Assembly: GCF_002614725.1 (NCBI RefSeq)
Contig: NZ_MRZN01000004.1
Span: forward strand, 62,001 to 126,000
Direction of reading: 5' to 3'
Length of the DNA stretch: 64,000 bases
Source: Staphylococcus edaphicus
GTDB lineage: Bacteria; Bacillota; Bacilli; Staphylococcales; Staphylococcaceae
The notes under the pieces were generated by a model. That model made no database searches, was not told the DNA's origin, and worked only from the letters and a program-made list of their open reading frames with translations. The translations under genes were made by a program, and so were the position numbers. Every line of letters begins with the position of its first letter. Within the stretch, counting starts at the first letter, position 1. This document shows positions 45,697 to 56,206 of the stretch, one piece after another.

Positions 45697-46746
45697 ATGC
45701 ATGGCTTTTCTATTTATCTTGGTCAATCCATCGATAAGTCATATATACGACGCATGGTTGATTTAGGATACACAACCATTTTTACTTCAGTTCAAATTCC
45801 TGAAGAAAATGAAAACACTAAATATCGCTATTTGGGAGAACTTTTAGATTATCTGTCAAACGATCAGCTGACTTATATGATTGATATCAATCCTTCATTG
45901 CTGAATCATTCTTTTTATCAATTTTTAAAGCAATATCAACGTGCTAATTTTATTATTCGTATTGATCACAGCACGTCTATCGCTATTGTAAATGATATTA
46001 TTGAACATGGATTTCAATGCTGCTTAAACGCTAGCATTGTATCTGAACAATTACTTCAGCAGTTATATACTCAGTTATATGATTTTAGTTACTTATGCTA
46101 TTGTCATAATTATTATCCACGTCCTGATACTGGATTAACGACAAATTTTGTTCAATCTCAGGATAATTTAATTTTAAAATACAATCCTAATGCTAATATT
46201 TATGGTTTTATTGTTGGCACAACAAAACGAGGTCCCCTGTTTAAAGGGTTACCGACAATTGAAGAAACAAGATATATGCATCCGCTTAAAAGTGCACAAT
46301 TATTACTAGATCAATCTATAACACATGTAATGATTGGAGATCCATCTATATCACAAACTTATGCACATAAACTCATGTCACTTTTAACTAAAAGACATTT
46401 CAATTTATCTATCACGTTACAAGATGCGCAAGTCGAATCAATTCTATCAAAGCAGCATACCGTTCGAGCAGATAACCCAGGCAATGTAGTTCGTTCTCAA
46501 GAAGCACGCCATTACTGTCAAACCGCGATAGAACCTCAATTTAATGTTTTACGTAAAACAGGCACCGTAACTGTAGATAATCAACTCAACGGCCGCTATC
46601 AAGGAGAATTACAAATTATAAAGTCTACTTTACAACCACATGACCATGTTAACGTAGTTGGTCAAATTATTAATGACGATATACCACTTATTGAATGTAT
46701 GCGTCCTAATGATACGTTTGAATTTACCATACATACAAGGAGCTGA
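45697..46746 (+). CDS. mupG: 6-phospho-N-acetylmuramidase MupG (DUF871)
   Basis: MupG splits MurNAc-6-phosphate-GlcNAc inside the cell, giving MurNAc-6-phosphate for MurQ. The 349-residue protein has a TIM-barrel part ([43 protein letters not shown]) and a C-terminal beta domain ([34 protein letters not shown]). ATG at 45697 follows AAAGGAGTGG. First gene of mupG-murQ-murP-murR, the staphylococcal peptidoglycan recycling operon. Confidence 0.93.
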   Translation: MHGFSIYLGQSIDKSYIRRMVDLGYTTIFTSVQIPEENENTKYRYLGELLDYLSNDQLTYMIDINPSLLNHSFYQFLKQYQRANFIIRIDHSTSIAIVNDIIEHGFQCCLNASIVSEQLLQQLYTQLYDFSYLCYCHNYYPRPDTGLTTNFVQSQDNLILKYNPNANIYGFIVGTTKRGPLFKGLPTIEETRYMHPLKSAQLLLDQSITHVMIGDPSISQTYAHKLMSLLTKRHFNLSITLQDAQVESILSKQHTVRADNPGNVVRSQEARHYCQTAIEPQFNVLRKTGTVTVDNQLNGRYQGELQIIKSTLQPHDHVNVVGQIINDDIPLIECMRPNDTFEFTIHTRS

Positions 46747-46751
46747 GAATT

Positions 46752-47642
46752 ATGAATCATTCTATTACAGAATCAAGAAATGAAGCAACAATGCATTTAG
46801 ATGAGATGACAATTCAACAATCATTGGAAATAATGAATACTGAAGATCAAAAAGTACCACAACAAATTCGTGATGTCCTGCCTGAACTAGCAAAGGTCAT
46901 TCAAGTTACTACTGAACAATTCAAACAAGGTGGACGCATCATTTATATGGGTGCTGGTACAAGTGGTCGTTTAGGTGTACTAGATGCTGCAGAGTGTGTA
47001 CCGACGTTTAATACTTCTACGGATGAAGTAATAGGACTCATTGCTGGCGGACAACGAGCAATGACAGTGGCAGTAGAAGGTGCAGAGGATAGTGAGTCAC
47101 TTGCTCATGAAGATTTAAAACATATACATCTCAATGAAAAAGATGTTGTAATTGGTATTGCTGCTAGTGGGAGCACCCCTTATGTGATGGGTGGACTTAA
47201 ATACGCTACAGTAACGGATGCACATACTGTCGCAATTTCATGCAACACAAATACAAAAATAAGTCAATTAGCTCAATATGCTATTGAAGTAAATGTAGGA
47301 CCAGAAGTTTTGACCGGTTCAACAAGATTAAAATCAGGCACTGCCCAAAAATTAATTCTTAATATGATTTCAACCATTACGATGGTTGGTGTCGGTAAAG
47401 TCTACGATAATCTTATGGTAGATGTAAAAGCTACCAATCAAAAGTTAGTGGATCGTTCTATACGCATGATTCAAGACATATGTGATATCTCTTATGAACA
47501 ATCTCATCAACTATATGATAGTGCTGACCATAACTTAAAAGTAGCAGTCGTCATGCATCTATGTAGTATCAATAAAACAGAAGCGCTCACACGACTTAGA
47601 AACAACGATGATATAATTAAAAAAGCTATCCGAGAAGAATAA
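46752..47642 (+). CDS. murQ: N-acetylmuramic acid 6-phosphate etherase MurQ
   Basis: MurQ removes the lactyl group from MurNAc-6-phosphate to give GlcNAc-6-phosphate. The 296-residue SIS-domain protein shows the N-terminal [17 protein letters not shown], the sugar-phosphate motif [20 protein letters not shown] with the catalytic Glu in the following stretch, and the [19 protein letters not shown] motif. Its ribosome binding site AAGGAG lies inside the last codons of mupG. Confidence 0.96.
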   Translation: MNHSITESRNEATMHLDEMTIQQSLEIMNTEDQKVPQQIRDVLPELAKVIQVTTEQFKQGGRIIYMGAGTSGRLGVLDAAECVPTFNTSTDEVIGLIAGGQRAMTVAVEGAEDSESLAHEDLKHIHLNEKDVVIGIAASGSTPYVMGGLKYATVTDAHTVAISCNTNTKISQLAQYAIEVNVGPEVLTGSTRLKSGTAQKLILNMISTITMVGVGKVYDNLMVDVKATNQKLVDRSIRMIQDICDISYEQSHQLYDSADHNLKVAVVMHLCSINKTEALTRLRNNDDIIKKAIREE

Positions 47643-47704
47643 TGACTTTAACAGGTAAACGCTACAATAATTAACTGCAATCAAGATGAGAAGGAGGTCA
47701 TTTT

Positions 47705-49144
47705 ATGACTAAAGAGCAAGTATTAGCAGAAAATATTATAGATGCCGTTGGGGGCATTGATAATATGGATGACATCATTAATTGTATGACACGCGTTAGA
47801 ATTAAAGTACTCGATGAAGATAAAATTGATTATGAACAATTAAAATCTATTAAAGGTGTCATGGGCGTAGTAAAAGATGATCGCGTACAAGTTGTTGTTG
47901 GACCTGGAACCGTTAATAAAGTTGCATCTCACATGTCTGAATTAAGTGGCGCACCTTTAGGAGAAACAATTCCACATAAATCTAAAGACTATCGCGCGAA
48001 TGCAGCAGCAAAAGCACAAGAAAATAAATCTGAATTTCAAAATAAGCAAAAAAGAGGCAAGTTTAATAAGTTATTAAAAACAATAGCGAATATCTTCATA
48101 CCTTTAATCCCTGCTTTTATTGGAGCAGGTTTAATTGGTGGTATCGCTGCCGTATTAAGTAACATGTTAGCTGCAGGACAAATTTCAGGTGAATGGGTTA
48201 CACAACTTGTTACCGTCTTTAATGTCATTAAGGATGGTATGTTAGCTTACCTAGCAATCTTTACAGGTATCAATGCCGCTAAAGAATTTGGAGCTACACC
48301 TGGTTTAGGTGGCGTCATTGGTGGTACAACATTATTGACGGGATTAACAGACAAAAATATGATTACAAATATTTTTACAGGTGACCCCCTTCAGCCAGGA
48401 CAAGGTGGTATCATTGGTGTTATCTTTGCCGTTTGGTTACTTAGTATTGTTGAAAAACGACTTCATAAAATCGTTCCAAATTCGATTGATATTATCGTTA
48501 CGCCAACAATCACATTATTTATCATCGGTTTATTAACAATCTTTATATTCATGCCTCTAGCTGGTTTTGTTTCTGATGGTCTGGTTAGTGTTATTAATGG
48601 CATTATTGATATCGGTGGTATCTTTAGTGGCTTTATTATCGGAGCGTTCTTCCTTCCATTAGTAATGTTAGGATTACATCATATGTTTACGCCTATTCAT
48701 ATTGAAATGATTAATCAAACAGGTGCTACATACCTACTCCCAATTGCAGCAATGGCAGGTGCTGGACAAGTTGGTGCAGCGCTTGCGCTTTGGGTAAGAT
48801 GCAGTAAAAATACAACCCTAAGAGATACGCTTAAAGGTGCTTTACCCGTTGGCTTTTTAGGTATTGGAGAACCATTAATTTATGGTGTCACATTACCACT
48901 CGGAAAGCCATTCATTACAGCTTGCATCGGCGGTGGTATCGGCGGTGCTGTCATAGGTGGCATCGGTCACATAGGTGCTACTGCAATCGGACCAAGCGGT
49001 ATTTCTTTATTACCTTTGATTTCAGATCATATGTATTTAGGCTATATTGCAGGGCTACTCGCAGCATATGCAGGTGGTTTCGTATTCACCTATTTCTTCG
49101 GTACAACGAAGGCTATGCGAGAATCTGATACATTAGGTGATTAA
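47705..49144 (+). CDS. murP: PTS MurNAc transporter subunit EIIBC, MurP
   Basis: The 479-residue permease takes up and phosphorylates MurNAc or MurNAc-GlcNAc. The N-terminal EIIB domain has the phosphorylated Cys in [14 protein letters not shown] (about residue 28), and the C-terminal EIIC domain has about ten membrane helices with [19 protein letters not shown]. There is no EIIA domain, so it must use a glucose-type EIIA made elsewhere. ATG follows AAGGAGG. Confidence 0.94.
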   Translation: MTKEQVLAENIIDAVGGIDNMDDIINCMTRVRIKVLDEDKIDYEQLKSIKGVMGVVKDDRVQVVVGPGTVNKVASHMSELSGAPLGETIPHKSKDYRANAAAKAQENKSEFQNKQKRGKFNKLLKTIANIFIPLIPAFIGAGLIGGIAAVLSNMLAAGQISGEWVTQLVTVFNVIKDGMLAYLAIFTGINAAKEFGATPGLGGVIGGTTLLTGLTDKNMITNIFTGDPLQPGQGGIIGVIFAVWLLSIVEKRLHKIVPNSIDIIVTPTITLFIIGLLTIFIFMPLAGFVSDGLVSVINGIIDIGGIFSGFIIGAFFLPLVMLGLHHMFTPIHIEMINQTGATYLLPIAAMAGAGQVGAALALWVRCSKNTTLRDTLKGALPVGFLGIGEPLIYGVTLPLGKPFITACIGGGIGGAVIGGIGHIGATAIGPSGISLLPLISDHMYLGYIAGLLAAYAGGFVFTYFFGTTKAMRESDTLGD

Positions 49145-49146
49145 AA

Positions 49147-50022
49147 TTGACCAACGTACTATATAAAATTGACAGCAACTATAATCAATTTACTAAAAGT
49201 GAGAAGAAAATCGCAGACTTCATATTGAATACACCTCATAAAATAATCAATATGTCTGTCCAAGATTTAGCAAAAGAAATTGATACAAGTACAGCATCAA
49301 TAGTTAGATTTAGTAAAAAAATTACGAAAAAAGGATTTCAAGAGCTTAAAATTGCTATATCTCGTTATTTACCTGATGATGCTATTAACAATAGTCATCT
49401 TGAACTTGTCGATAATGAATCAGTAGATATGCTTAAATCCAAAATGCTTTCTCGTGCGACTGATACAATGAATTTTGTTTCTAATCATATCGATGATCAA
49501 ATTATCGATATGATTTGCGACACAATGAAACGTGCACGTACGATATTCTTATTTGGCTATGGTGCCTCACTCGTAGTGGTCACTGATCTTTTTCAAAAAT
49601 TATCACGAATAGGACTGAATGTACGTCTTATACAAGAAACACATTTATTCATGTCTACACTTGCTACACATGATGAACGAGACTGCATTATTTTTGTGAC
49701 AAATCAAGGTAACCACAGTGAAATGCAATCTATGGCAAGAGTAGCCACAGATTATAGCGTGCCCATCATTACAATTTCTAGTTCGAATGATAATCCGATT
49801 GCTAAAATATCTGATTTCACCATCATTTATGGTCCAACAGATGAAAATGAATTACGCATGGCTGCTACTACGTCACTCTTTGCTCAATTATTCACTGTTG
49901 ATATTTTGTATTATCGCTATATTGCCTTAAATTATCAAAGTGCACTTGACTCCATTACACAATCCAAAATGGCTTTAGATAATTATCGAAAACATTTATC
50001 AACAATTCGATTTAAGCATTAA
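49147..50022 (+). CDS. murR: RpiR-family regulator of MurNAc genes, MurR
   Basis: The 291-residue protein has an N-terminal RpiR helix-turn-helix (FTKSEKKIADFILNTPHKII, DIDTSTASIVRFSKK-like region) and a C-terminal SIS sugar-phosphate domain (RTIFLFGYGASLVVVTDLFQ, IFVTNQGNHSEMQ). The start is TTG, two bases after the murP stop, with AGGTGA upstream. Expected to sense MurNAc-6-phosphate. Last gene of the operon. Confidence 0.9.
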   Translation: MTNVLYKIDSNYNQFTKSEKKIADFILNTPHKIINMSVQDLAKEIDTSTASIVRFSKKITKKGFQELKIAISRYLPDDAINNSHLELVDNESVDMLKSKMLSRATDTMNFVSNHIDDQIIDMICDTMKRARTIFLFGYGASLVVVTDLFQKLSRIGLNVRLIQETHLFMSTLATHDERDCIIFVTNQGNHSEMQSMARVATDYSVPIITISSSNDNPIAKISDFTIIYGPTDENELRMAATTSLFAQLFTVDILYYRYIALNYQSALDSITQSKMALDNYRKHLSTIRFKH

Positions 50023-50085
50023 ATTCCCAGGGCATAGCTGCTTATAGCGAAATATCTATGTATACTTTAGCTTTTCTAATACAAA

Positions 50086-50138
50086 AAAACACTTTCGTTA
50101 TCCTTCACATGCTTGTGTGGATTTAACGAAAGTGTTTT
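50086..50138. terminator. Convergent terminator (murR / phoB)
   Basis: Perfect 15-bp stem (arms 50086-50100 and 50124-50138) with a further small stem in the loop, ending in T residues on both strands. Confidence 0.88.
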
Positions 50139-50160
50139 CTTTAGTTATATAGCAATCAAA

Positions 50161-51594
50161 TTAAGATTGTTGCTCATTTTTGAAAAAATCAAAGATGTTT
50201 TTAGCATTATCAGTATTATCAATGTTGCCTTTGAATCTTTCACTACCTGGACCATATGCGTAAGTATTCACGTCTTCTCCAGTATGACCATATGTCGTCC
50301 ACCCAGTATTAGATTTATCATTTATAGGTTTTTGTACAGCATCCTGAAGTTTTTGTAATTGGTCTTTATATTTTTCATCATCTTCATCGAGATCTCTCAC
50401 TTTTTTAGCTTCTTCGTTTATTTTATCAATTTGTGTTTGCTTCACATCAAATCCATAACCTTCATTAATTACTTTTGCAGCATCTTTACCTTCAGCAATT
50501 TGCTTAGTCATATACGCACCTGAATGCTTCATCGAATGAATTGCATCTGGATTCCACACGTAGTCTTTACCTTTCGCGATAGATAAACCGCCTGTTGAAT
50601 GATCAGCAGTTGCAACGACCAGTGTATCTGGATTTTCCTTAGCATATTGTGTTGCGTAATCAAAAGCTTTCTCAAATCCTTGCATTTCTGACATGACACC
50701 CGTAACATCATTTGGATGACCTGATTTATCAATTGATGCACCTTCTACCATTAAGAAGAATCCTTTATCATTTTGCTTCAACTTATTAACCGCGGTATCC
50801 GTCATATCAACAAGTTTGGGATTTTTCTTAGGCGCATCAAGTTGTAGAGGCATATCATTATCAGCAAATAAACCGAGCATTTGATTACTTTTGGCATTTT
50901 GCATTTGTGCTTTGTTCTTCACGATATCATAGCCATCTTTTTTGAATTTTTTCGTTAAATCGCCATTATCTTTACCAAAATATTCAGCACCACCACCAAG
51001 CAGAACATCCACTTTATGTTTGCCATTTATTTTATCATTATAAAATTGTTGTGCAATTTCATCTTTTTTATCACGATCGTCCACGTGCGATGCATAAGCA
51101 GCTGGCGTAGCATCTGTGAGTTCAGCTGTAGAAACGAGTCCAGTAGACTTACCATTTTCTTTTGCTTGTTCTAATACTGTTTTAACATTCTTTTTGTTTT
51201 CATCTACACCAATAGCACCATTATAAGTTTTATGACCAGAACTAAAAGCTGTTGCTCCCGCTGCTGAATCAGTTACGTTTTCTTTAGGATCATTTGGATT
51301 GGTGCGTTGATTACCTGCCAAATATTTATCAAATGCTGTTTTTTCCATTTCTTTAGTTTCTGGATTATCCGCAAAATAACGGTAAGCAGAGTTATATGAA
51401 GGTCCCATACCATCACCAACAAGAAAAATTACATTTTTAGGGTTTTTGGTATTTCCCATATATGCAACTTCATCATTTTGATTTGATTCTTGTTCCCCAC
51501 CTGATGCATAGGTTGGTTGTGCACTCCCCAATGCCGTACCAGCCACAATTGCACTTGCTACAGTAATAGTTGCTAACCTATTGAATATCTTCAT
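50161..51594 (-). CDS. phoB: Secreted alkaline phosphatase PhoB
   Basis: The 477-residue secreted enzyme has a signal peptide with cleavage near TYASG, the metal-binding NVIFLVGDGMGPS (about residue 54), the nucleophile motif TDSAAGATAFSSGHKT, and the C-terminal YGHTGEDVNTYAYGPGSERF histidine motif. It releases phosphate from organic esters outside the cell. ATG follows AAAGGAG. Upstream repeats resemble a PhoP box, predicting induction under phosphate limitation. Its place next to murR differs from what I remember in S. aureus. Confidence 0.93.
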   Translation of the reverse strand: MKIFNRLATITVASAIVAGTALGSAQPTYASGGEQESNQNDEVAYMGNTKNPKNVIFLVGDGMGPSYNSAYRYFADNPETKEMEKTAFDKYLAGNQRTNPNDPKENVTDSAAGATAFSSGHKTYNGAIGVDENKKNVKTVLEQAKENGKSTGLVSTAELTDATPAAYASHVDDRDKKDEIAQQFYNDKINGKHKVDVLLGGGAEYFGKDNGDLTKKFKKDGYDIVKNKAQMQNAKSNQMLGLFADNDMPLQLDAPKKNPKLVDMTDTAVNKLKQNDKGFFLMVEGASIDKSGHPNDVTGVMSEMQGFEKAFDYATQYAKENPDTLVVATADHSTGGLSIAKGKDYVWNPDAIHSMKHSGAYMTKQIAEGKDAAKVINEGYGFDVKQTQIDKINEEAKKVRDLDEDDEKYKDQLQKLQDAVQKPINDKSNTGWTTYGHTGEDVNTYAYGPGSERFKGNIDNTDNAKNIFDFFKNEQQS

Positions 51595-51663
51595 AAATTA
51601 ATAACTCCTTTAATATGTATTATCATGCTACTACTTCAGTTTAAAGCACAAATTTTGAGTGAA

Positions 51664-51693
51664 CATTTTAATATAGTTAATTTTCTGTAAATT
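51664..51693 (-). promoter_or_regulatory. Possible PhoP box overlapping a CodY-like motif, upstream of phoB
   Basis: On the minus strand TTTACA, TTAACT and AAAATG follow each other with 5-base spacers (11-base periodicity), as in Bacillus PhoP boxes. The overlapping AATTTTCTGTAAATT (51679-51693) matches the CodY consensus AATTTTCWGAAAATT with one mismatch. Both are AT-rich motifs, so chance matches are possible. Confidence 0.45.
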
Positions 51694-51771
51694 AATTATA
51701 TTTTGAATATAAATGCCATCATAATACATAACAGCTACTTTATTTTTTACTCATATGAATAAATAAAAGAA

Positions 51772-51815
51772 AAGCGATTATATAATGATGTATCATTATA
51801 TAATCGCTTATTAAG
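51772..51815 (-). terminator. Terminator of the amino acid permease gene
   Basis: Perfect 17-bp stem (arms 51772-51788 and 51793-51809) with the 4-base loop TGTA, followed on the minus strand by TTCTTTTATTT, about 30 bases past the stop. Confidence 0.85.
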
Positions 51816-51842
51816 CTATACTTATTTTATTGTTTTATTCAT

Positions 51843-53231
51843 TTATATAAGTTTGTCTTTATTTAATTTATGATAACCTTTTAAGAAGAAGAACAATGTC
51901 ATGAACAGTAAGAATATAATACCAATGACTACAGAAACAACCGTTTCTTTATTGAATAACATACCTATCAATACCATTACAAAGAATGCCATTGTAATAT
52001 AGTTCGTGATTGCGCCACCTGGCATTTTAAACGGGTGGCCTTCTAATTCTTCTGGATGATTTTTTCTAAATCTTAAATGACTAATTAAAATCATAAACCA
52101 TGGCACCATACCTGGTAAGATGGATGCACTATAAACGTAAACAAAGACACTGTCTGCGCCTTTAATAAATAAAGGTAAGATAACATTTAATAATGCACCG
52201 ATTAAAATACCAATTGCAATAGCAAGTACTGTCCATAATGGCACACCATTCTTCATAACTTTACCAAAGAACTTAGGTAGCATACCTTTTTGAGATAAGT
52301 TTAATGTCATACGACTGGCACTGAATATACCTGAGTTACACCCTGACATTGCTGCAGTCAATACAACAAAGTTAATTAATCCAGCTGCAAATGTAATACC
52401 TACTTTGGCAAATGTTGCAACAAACGGACTGCCAATATTGCCTAATTCATCCCACGGATAAACAGTAACGATTACAAATATCGCACCAATATAGAAAATC
52501 AAGATACGCCAGATAACACCATTCACCGCACTTTTAATGTTTTTCTGTGGGTCTTTCGTTTCACCAGCAGTAATACCGATTAATTCCACACCTTGATACG
52601 AACCAATAACGATTGACAATGCAAAGAAAAATCCAATCCAACCATTTGGCATGAAGCCACCATGTGACCATAAGTTAGAGAGCCCAATTGCATCTCCACC
52701 ATTTCCTAGTCCAAAGAAAATTAATCCGAAACCAGCAACAATCATTAATATAATAGTTACAACTTTAATCATTGCAAACCAGAATTCAAACTCGCCAAAG
52801 GCCTTAACAGATACTAGGTTCGCACCTGCTAAAAGTGCAACAACTACTACACCTGGAATCCATTGTGGTAAATCTGGGAACCAGTAATTCATATACTCCC
52901 CAACAGCTATTACCTCACTCATACCTACGACAACCCATTGGAATATATTACTCCAAGCTGTTAGATAGCCAGCTACTGGATGTATGTAATCACTTGCAAA
53001 GTTAGCAAAAGAACCAGAAGTTGGATGTAAGTAAACCATTTCTCCCATTGCTCTCATTACTAAAAACAAAAAGATACCTGCAATTAAATAAGCGAATATT
53101 ACAGAAGGGCCTGTCCATTTTATAGTGCTTGTTGCCCCCATAAACAATCCAACGCCGATTGTTCCACCAAGTGCTATCATACGCATTTGGCGCGCACCTA
53201 ATCCCCTTTGTAATTCATTATTTTCTTCCAT
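51843..53231 (-). CDS. Amino acid permease (APC superfamily, AAT type)
   Basis: The 462-residue transporter has twelve predicted helices and the typical start [20 protein letters not shown], followed by VGLFMGA and the [19 protein letters not shown] motif. This group carries neutral amino acids such as alanine, serine, glycine or proline by proton symport; the particular substrate cannot be told. A cre-like palindrome lies about 100 bases upstream, so catabolite control is possible. Confidence 0.87.
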   Translation of the reverse strand: MEENNELQRGLGARQMRMIALGGTIGVGLFMGATSTIKWTGPSVIFAYLIAGIFLFLVMRAMGEMVYLHPTSGSFANFASDYIHPVAGYLTAWSNIFQWVVVGMSEVIAVGEYMNYWFPDLPQWIPGVVVVALLAGANLVSVKAFGEFEFWFAMIKVVTIILMIVAGFGLIFFGLGNGGDAIGLSNLWSHGGFMPNGWIGFFFALSIVIGSYQGVELIGITAGETKDPQKNIKSAVNGVIWRILIFYIGAIFVIVTVYPWDELGNIGSPFVATFAKVGITFAAGLINFVVLTAAMSGCNSGIFSASRMTLNLSQKGMLPKFFGKVMKNGVPLWTVLAIAIGILIGALLNVILPLFIKGADSVFVYVYSASILPGMVPWFMILISHLRFRKNHPEELEGHPFKMPGGAITNYITMAFFVMVLIGMLFNKETVVSVVIGIIFLLFMTLFFFLKGYHKLNKDKLI

Positions 53232-53636
53232 CTTTCAAACCCCATCTCTTTCAATTATAAGTGAAATCCAATTCACTTATTATGTCGCTATTATACTATA
53301 AATTCAAAAAATTAAAACAATTATTTTGAATTATGTAAGTGTTTACATTCCGTCATCAATTGTATGCGATTTTAGATTAAAAAGCAAAGTCTTTTTTTAT
53401 TATTTTATTTTTTTAGCTATAAATCGATATTTTTCTATGGTAATGATCACTTGACTATAGGTTTATATAGATTGAACATTCATTTCAAAACGACTCATCT
53501 GACATAATTGCTTTTATGTAAAAATACATTTAGCTTTATGCTCAATCATAAATAAATGAACAGTATGTGAATTCACTCACAAATATTCCTAATCGTAGTA
53601 TACTTATGCTTAATTAAAGAAAGCGAGGATGTTAAA
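53232..53636. other. Divergent promoter region (amino acid permease / formate channel)
   Basis: This 405-base AT-rich region has no reading frame I trust. It contains ATGTAAGTGTTTACAT (53333-53348), a perfect palindrome that fits the cre consensus except for one base (TG instead of CG at the centre). Confidence 0.5.
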
Positions 53637-54482
53637 TTGAATGATAAAAATGTTAAATGGGATAAAGTCTTCTATGGTAAAGCTTGGATCAAACATGTCG
53701 TAGATACAATAAGAACCAAAGATATTCTTCAAAGCTTTTATTTCAAACGTTATTTACTCCGAGCCATTATGGCTGGTTTTATATTAGGCGTAATCACTGT
53801 ATTTGTATTACTTATTAGAGCTTCGCTTGATACACATATTCCTGCAGGTTTAATCAATTTAATTGCTGCTGTTGCATTTAGTTTTGCGCTAGTCTTAATA
53901 CTGTTTACTAATTCAGAATTACTTACAAGCAATTTTATGTATTTCACAGTTGGTTTATATTATCGTGTAATACGCCCAAGTCGTGTTTTGAAAATTTTCA
54001 TGCTTTGTTTTATTGGTAATGTTTTAGGTGGTGTGATTTTCTTTTTAATTTTAAGAGGATCTGATGTCATGACCGCTGAAATGTTCACTCACCTGGAAAC
54101 AACTATTGAACATAAAACGTTATCGGCAGGCTTTATCGCTATTCTTATTAAAGGTATTTTTGCAAATTTCTTCATAAATATTTCTTTAGTTATCGCTATG
54201 CAAATTGATGATATTTTAGCCAAAATGTTTGTCATGATGTTTGGAGTATCCATTTTTGCATTTATGGGGTATGAACACGTTGTGTACAATTCAGTCCTTT
54301 TCGCTGGTGGCATTGTGTATCATAGCAATGCGTTAGCGTTAATACCTGTCGTTGTCAATCTGATTGGAGCCGGCATTGGAAATTATATCGGCGGTGGATT
54401 AATCATAGGTTTATTCTATGCCTATTTAAATGACCATCATCAATACGATCATGAAGTTTCACGTAAATCAGTTAGACACTAG
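53637..54482 (+). CDS. Formate/nitrite transporter (FNT) family channel
   Basis: The 281-residue protein has six membrane helices in the FNT fold: AIMAGFILGVITVFVLLI, LFTNSELLTSNFMYFTVG (the conserved N-S-E-L region), GIFANFFINISLVIAMQ and FMGYEHVVYNSVLFAGGIV (MGYEHxxxN). The FNT pore passes formate, nitrite or similar ions. With fdhA in the same window, as in the B. subtilis yrhED-yrhG group, formate is the likely cargo; inferred. The start is TTG with GAGGATG upstream. Confidence 0.85.
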   Translation: MNDKNVKWDKVFYGKAWIKHVVDTIRTKDILQSFYFKRYLLRAIMAGFILGVITVFVLLIRASLDTHIPAGLINLIAAVAFSFALVLILFTNSELLTSNFMYFTVGLYYRVIRPSRVLKIFMLCFIGNVLGGVIFFLILRGSDVMTAEMFTHLETTIEHKTLSAGFIAILIKGIFANFFINISLVIAMQIDDILAKMFVMMFGVSIFAFMGYEHVVYNSVLFAGGIVYHSNALALIPVVVNLIGAGIGNYIGGGLIIGLFYAYLNDHHQYDHEVSRKSVRH

Positions 54483-54538
54483 CTTTGATACTTTGTATGT
54501 TATAATCTTTAATAGACTTTAGTACAAAGGAGTTATAT

Positions 54539-54898
54539 ATGAATCATTACTTACTGAAACGTACACTTACGATTTCCATCATTTTTGGTGTATTATTTTT
54601 TATAATAAATTATTTTAGTGGGTCCGATAGTTCAATTGTGCAACAGATATTAAAAAGTGTCCTTGTCATTATTGTCTTCGGCATTTTATATTATGCACTA
54701 TTCTCTATAGTAAACTCGCCTGAAAGAAAATATAAATTTGGTATCACAATCCCTATTGCTTTACTCATTACCATACTTATTAGCGCCATTTTCTCTGCCA
54801 TGAAAGCAGGCATAGTGATTGGGTTAATTCTCGGTATTGCTGCCGGTTATGTATGGGAATTCATTGCAAAAAATAAAAATGGTGGTGATAGTCATTGA
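54539..54898 (+). CDS. Small membrane protein, unknown
   Basis: The 119-residue product has four predicted membrane helices (TISIIFGVLFFIINYF, SVLVIIVFGILYYALF, PIALLITILISAIFSA, IVIGLILGIAAGYVWEF) and a charged C-terminus. No family recognised; conserved-looking in staphylococci by position. ATG follows AAAGGAG. Its stop overlaps the start of the next small gene. Confidence 0.68.
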   Translation: MNHYLLKRTLTISIIFGVLFFIINYFSGSDSSIVQQILKSVLVIIVFGILYYALFSIVNSPERKYKFGITIPIALLITILISAIFSAMKAGIVIGLILGIAAGYVWEFIAKNKNGGDSH

Positions 54899-55080
54899 GT
54901 ATTATATTAGGCATTGTTGTAATTATTTTATTAGTGGTAAGCTTAATTCCAAATCTAAAAGCTGTTCAAAAGTCAAAAGCATCAGGTGAAAAGAATCCAC
55001 GTTTTGCCATTATGGTTGGAATTGATGCTATATTATTAGTTCTTGTATTAGTGACACTCATATTCAAATTCTTATCATAG
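54895..55080 (+). CDS. Small membrane protein, unknown (coupled to 54539)
   Basis: The 61-residue product has two hydrophobic segments separated by a basic stretch (NLKAVQKSKASGEKNPR). It starts with a TTG that overlaps the upstream stop (TTGA) behind GGTGGTGAT, so the two proteins are likely made together. Function unknown. Confidence 0.6.
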   Translation: MSIILGIVVIILLVVSLIPNLKAVQKSKASGEKNPRFAIMVGIDAILLVLVLVTLIFKFLS

Positions 55081-55126
55081 TTAAGTATTAAATAAACTTT
55101 TGAAATCAACATTAGTAATAACATAT

Positions 55127-55164
55127 AAAATGGCTGTCGTGTGTTTACCACGGCAGCCATTTTT
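55127..55164. terminator. Convergent terminator between small membrane genes
   Basis: 15-bp stem AAAATGGCTGTCGTG/CACGGCAGCCATTTT with one mismatch and T runs on both strands. Confidence 0.87.
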
Positions 55165-55169
55165 AATAG

Positions 55170-55361
55170 TCAAAATTGATCTTGTAACACAAAATAATAA
55201 AGTACTGCAGCACATAATAAATATACTAACGTGCCCACCATAAATGAACGAAATTGAATATGAAACGGAATCTTTTTATTAAAAATAGGCCCTAATACTA
55301 AATTTCCAATCGCTAATACAATAGGTCCTCCTACAAAAAATAATATTAAATAATTATTCAT
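55170..55361 (-). CDS. Small membrane protein, unknown
   Basis: The 63-residue product has two membrane helices (YLILFFVGGPIVLAIGNLVLG and FMVGTLVYLLCAAVLYYFVL). ATG at 55361 follows GAGGG; an in-frame upstream start lies inside the preceding gene. It begins 4 bases after the HAD phosphatase stop, so the two form an operon. No function known. Confidence 0.65.
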   Translation of the reverse strand: MNNYLILFFVGGPIVLAIGNLVLGPIFNKKIPFHIQFRSFMVGTLVYLLCAAVLYYFVLQDQF

Positions 55362-55365
55362 TATA

Positions 55366-56010
55366 TTACCCTCTATTATTTTCAAAACATAATTTTATAA
55401 TTTCTTCTGCAGATAAATCTTTACCGAAATAAGCAACATCACTAAAATCTTGTAGTTCTGTCATTTCATTTGTATTAACAATGACATCTAGACCTGCAGT
55501 AACTGCAGCTGTAGCTCCATTAACAGAGTCTTCGATTGCTAGACAATTTGTAGGATTATAATTTAGCTTTTGAACTGCTGTTAAATATGGATCTGGATTA
55601 GGTTTAATTGCTGCAACATCTTCACGTCCAACAATGATATCAATATAAGCACCTAAACCTAAATTAGTAAAAGTTGGTTGAATATCTTCACGGTAACTAC
55701 TCGTTGCGATTGCCATTGGTATATGTCGTTGCTTACAATAATCCATTAATATGTGTATAGATTTGATGATAGGTAGATTTACACTCGTTTGGTTATGCTC
55801 TTCATAAATTTTATTTTTTTTGCTTATTCCAAGTACTTCTTCCAAATAATTATGTAATGCTGTTGCAGCACCTCCAATAGATTGACGATAAAAATCTAAG
55901 CTTATTTGTTTTAAATTATGTTGTTCTAAATGTTTATTGATAACTTCAAATAAGTGTTTTTCTGTATCAACAATCGTACCATCAAAATCGAACACCACTG
56001 CTTTATACAT
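55366..56010 (-). CDS. HAD-superfamily phosphatase (beta-phosphoglucomutase-like)
   Basis: The 214-residue enzyme has motif I DFDGTIVDTE (about residue 8), motif II AIATSS, motif III Lys in AAIKPNPDPYL and motif IV IEDSVNGATAA. The alpha-helical cap type and IKPNPD motif place it with phosphoglycolate phosphatase/beta-phosphoglucomutase-like proteins. ATG at 56010 follows GGAGGA. Substrate unknown. Confidence 0.82.
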   Translation of the reverse strand: MYKAVVFDFDGTIVDTEKHLFEVINKHLEQHNLKQISLDFYRQSIGGAATALHNYLEEVLGISKKNKIYEEHNQTSVNLPIIKSIHILMDYCKQRHIPMAIATSSYREDIQPTFTNLGLGAYIDIIVGREDVAAIKPNPDPYLTAVQKLNYNPTNCLAIEDSVNGATAAVTAGLDVIVNTNEMTELQDFSDVAYFGKDLSAEEIIKLCFENNRG

Positions 56011-56126
56011 CTCTATTCCTCCAATAACCACTTCACTATTAAATAATTAAAACAGTTTCTATATAATGTTAGCTTATCATAATTTCAGCAGTAATTAATC
56101 TCTTTCACCTTACTTATTTGCAGCAT

Positions 56127-56185
56127 AAAAAAACGTAAGTACATAAACAAACTACATGATGAATGCGTTTTATTTTGTACTTACG
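56127..56185 (-). terminator. Terminator of the BASS transporter gene
   Basis: Arms CGTAAGTACA (56134-56143) and TGTACTTACG (56176-56185) form a perfect 10-bp stem with a large loop, followed by seven T residues on the minus strand. Confidence 0.75.
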
Positions 56186-56206
56186 CTATTTTATATAATT
56201 TCTCTT

